Shown one piece after another: positions 63,430 through 64,000 of a stretch of 64,000 bases of DNA (its first letter is position 1; every line of letters begins with the position of its first letter). Source of the stretch: ZC4RG30 sp963812195. Its GTDB lineage: Bacteria > Pseudomonadota > Gammaproteobacteria > Steroidobacterales > Steroidobacteraceae. The notes beneath the pieces were generated by a model. That model did no database searches and was not told the DNA's origin. It was given only the letters and a program-made list of their open reading frames with translations. Both the position numbers and the translations under genes were made by a program. The stretch spans positions 310,001 to 374,000 of the forward strand of contig CAWEUI010000001.1 of assembly GCA_963812195.1 (NCBI GenBank). The letters are read 5' to 3'.

Positions 63430-64000
63430 ATGCAGCCGCCACCGGACATCCACGAACAGGTCGCCCGCGCACTGGCCGAAGACGTCGGCTCCGGCGACGT
63501 TACGGCCGCGCTGGTGCCTCCCGGAGGCGCAGGCGCTGGCCACCCTGATCACCAGGGATGCCATGGTGCTGTGCGGCCGCGCCTGGCTTGCCGAAACGTT
63601 CCGGCAGCTCGATGCGGCCATCCATATCGACTGGCATGGTCATGACGGCCACGAATTCCAGGCCAACGCCGTGATATGCGAAATCCGCGGCCCGGCGCGC
63701 GCGATCCTGACCGGGGAGCGCTGCGCGTTGAATTTCGTGCAAACCCTGTCCGGTACCGCCACCGCCACGCGGCAATATGTCGCGGCACTGGCGGGCACAT
63801 CCTGCAAGGTTCTGGATACGCGCAAGACCCTGCCCGGCCTGCGCCTGGCGCAGAAGTTCGCTGTGCGCTGTGGCGGCGGACACAACCACCGCCTGGGCCT
63901 GTACGACATGGTGCTGATCAAGGAGAACCACGTCATCGCCGCCGGTGGCATTGCCGCCGCCATCAGCGCGGCGCGCGCGAGCAGCCCGGGCGTGCCGGTG
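63430..64000 (+). CDS. nadC: Nicotinate-nucleotide pyrophosphorylase, partial (one frameshift)
   Basis: Quinolinate phosphoribosyltransferase of NAD synthesis; the gene runs off the window after about 190 residues. Seen: ARALAEDVGSGDVTAAL, RAWLAETFRQLD, LTGERCALNFVQTLSGTATA, DTRKTLPGLRLAQKFAVRCGGGHNHRLGLYDMVLIKENH, all strongly conserved, with catalytic Lys and Arg. An extra C at 63520-63522 breaks the frame after LVPP; removing it gives EAQALATLITRDAMVL. The start ATG 63430 is 43 bases from the divergent BON gene. Confidence 0.94.

Overview
The window reads as a chromosomal segment of a GC-rich gammaproteobacterium. The evidence is gene order and gene content: pepA-holC-valS, CDP-alcohol transferase-hda convergent with wrbA, purM-purN-DUF3108, mrp divergent from a pil block, a pyruvate dehydrogenase with lipoyl domains on both E2 and E3, Hda, RF3 and RNase T. 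The Xanthomonadales/Nevskiales/Steroidobacterales neighbourhood is my inference; there is no rRNA or tRNA here to settle it. Coding density is very high, many genes overlap by 1-4 bases (ATGA, GTGA, TTGA or TGATG junctions), and no stretch without a gene exceeds about 175 bases. I saw no rRNA, tRNA, CRISPR, insertion sequence or prophage.

Layout. 1-3.5 kb: end of leucyl aminopeptidase, holC, valS. 3.7-17.8 kb: a six-gene alpha-glucan/trehalose block on the + strand, glgB-glgE-treS::maltokinase-glgX-treZ-treY. It holds a route from trehalose to glucan (TreS, maltokinase, GlgE, GlgB) and a route back (GlgX, TreY, TreZ). 17.8-18.8 kb: two small envelope proteins. 18.9-22.7 kb: MoxR ATPase, DUF58 protein, membrane transglutaminase. 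22.8-25.7 kb (- strand): Atg22-type MFS transporter and prfC. 25.7-28.6 kb: gamma-glutamyltransferase and a Ca2+/cation antiporter. 28.6-30.6 kb (-): pssA, family 4 uracil-DNA glycosylase, rimI. 30.6-33.6 kb: proS, lytic transglycosylase, wrbA. 33.6-34.8 kb (-): CDP-alcohol phosphatidyltransferase and hda. 34.9-37.4 kb: purM, purN, DUF3108. 37.4-39.1 kb (-): mrp, dcd. 39.2-46.5 kb: a HEAT-repeat/serine-threonine kinase fusion, two PilT-type ATPases, metG, nth. 46.5-47.1 kb: two small conserved proteins. 47.1-49.1 kb (-): a TIR/TPR membrane protein. 49.2-51.6 kb (-): ABC exporter. 51.6-57.7 kb (-): aceE-aceF-lpd. 57.9-61.1 kb: a second M17 aminopeptidase, pyrC, rnt. 61.1-62.1 kb: zinc-independent quinone reductase-like protein. 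62.1-63.4 kb (-): BON lipoprotein, grxD, sodB. 63.4 kb to the end: nadC (partial).

Reading-frame quality. About 40 single-base indels break genes that should be intact (valS, purM, mrp, dcd, pilT, metG, lpd, aceF, aceE, nadC). Almost all are +1 insertions, and they are concentrated at 36.9-44.6 and 51.9-56.9 kb. Long-read insertion errors are the simplest explanation. I annotate these as one gene each and give the positions where the frame moves.

Most interesting points: the HEAT-kinase fusion directly upstream of two PilT-like motors, with a perfect 16-bp palindrome between divergent extended -10 elements in front of it; the closed trehalose/glucan cycle in one block; the TIR-transmembrane-TolB-like-TPR protein; and an in-frame TAG followed by a conserved-looking tail in the transglutaminase gene.
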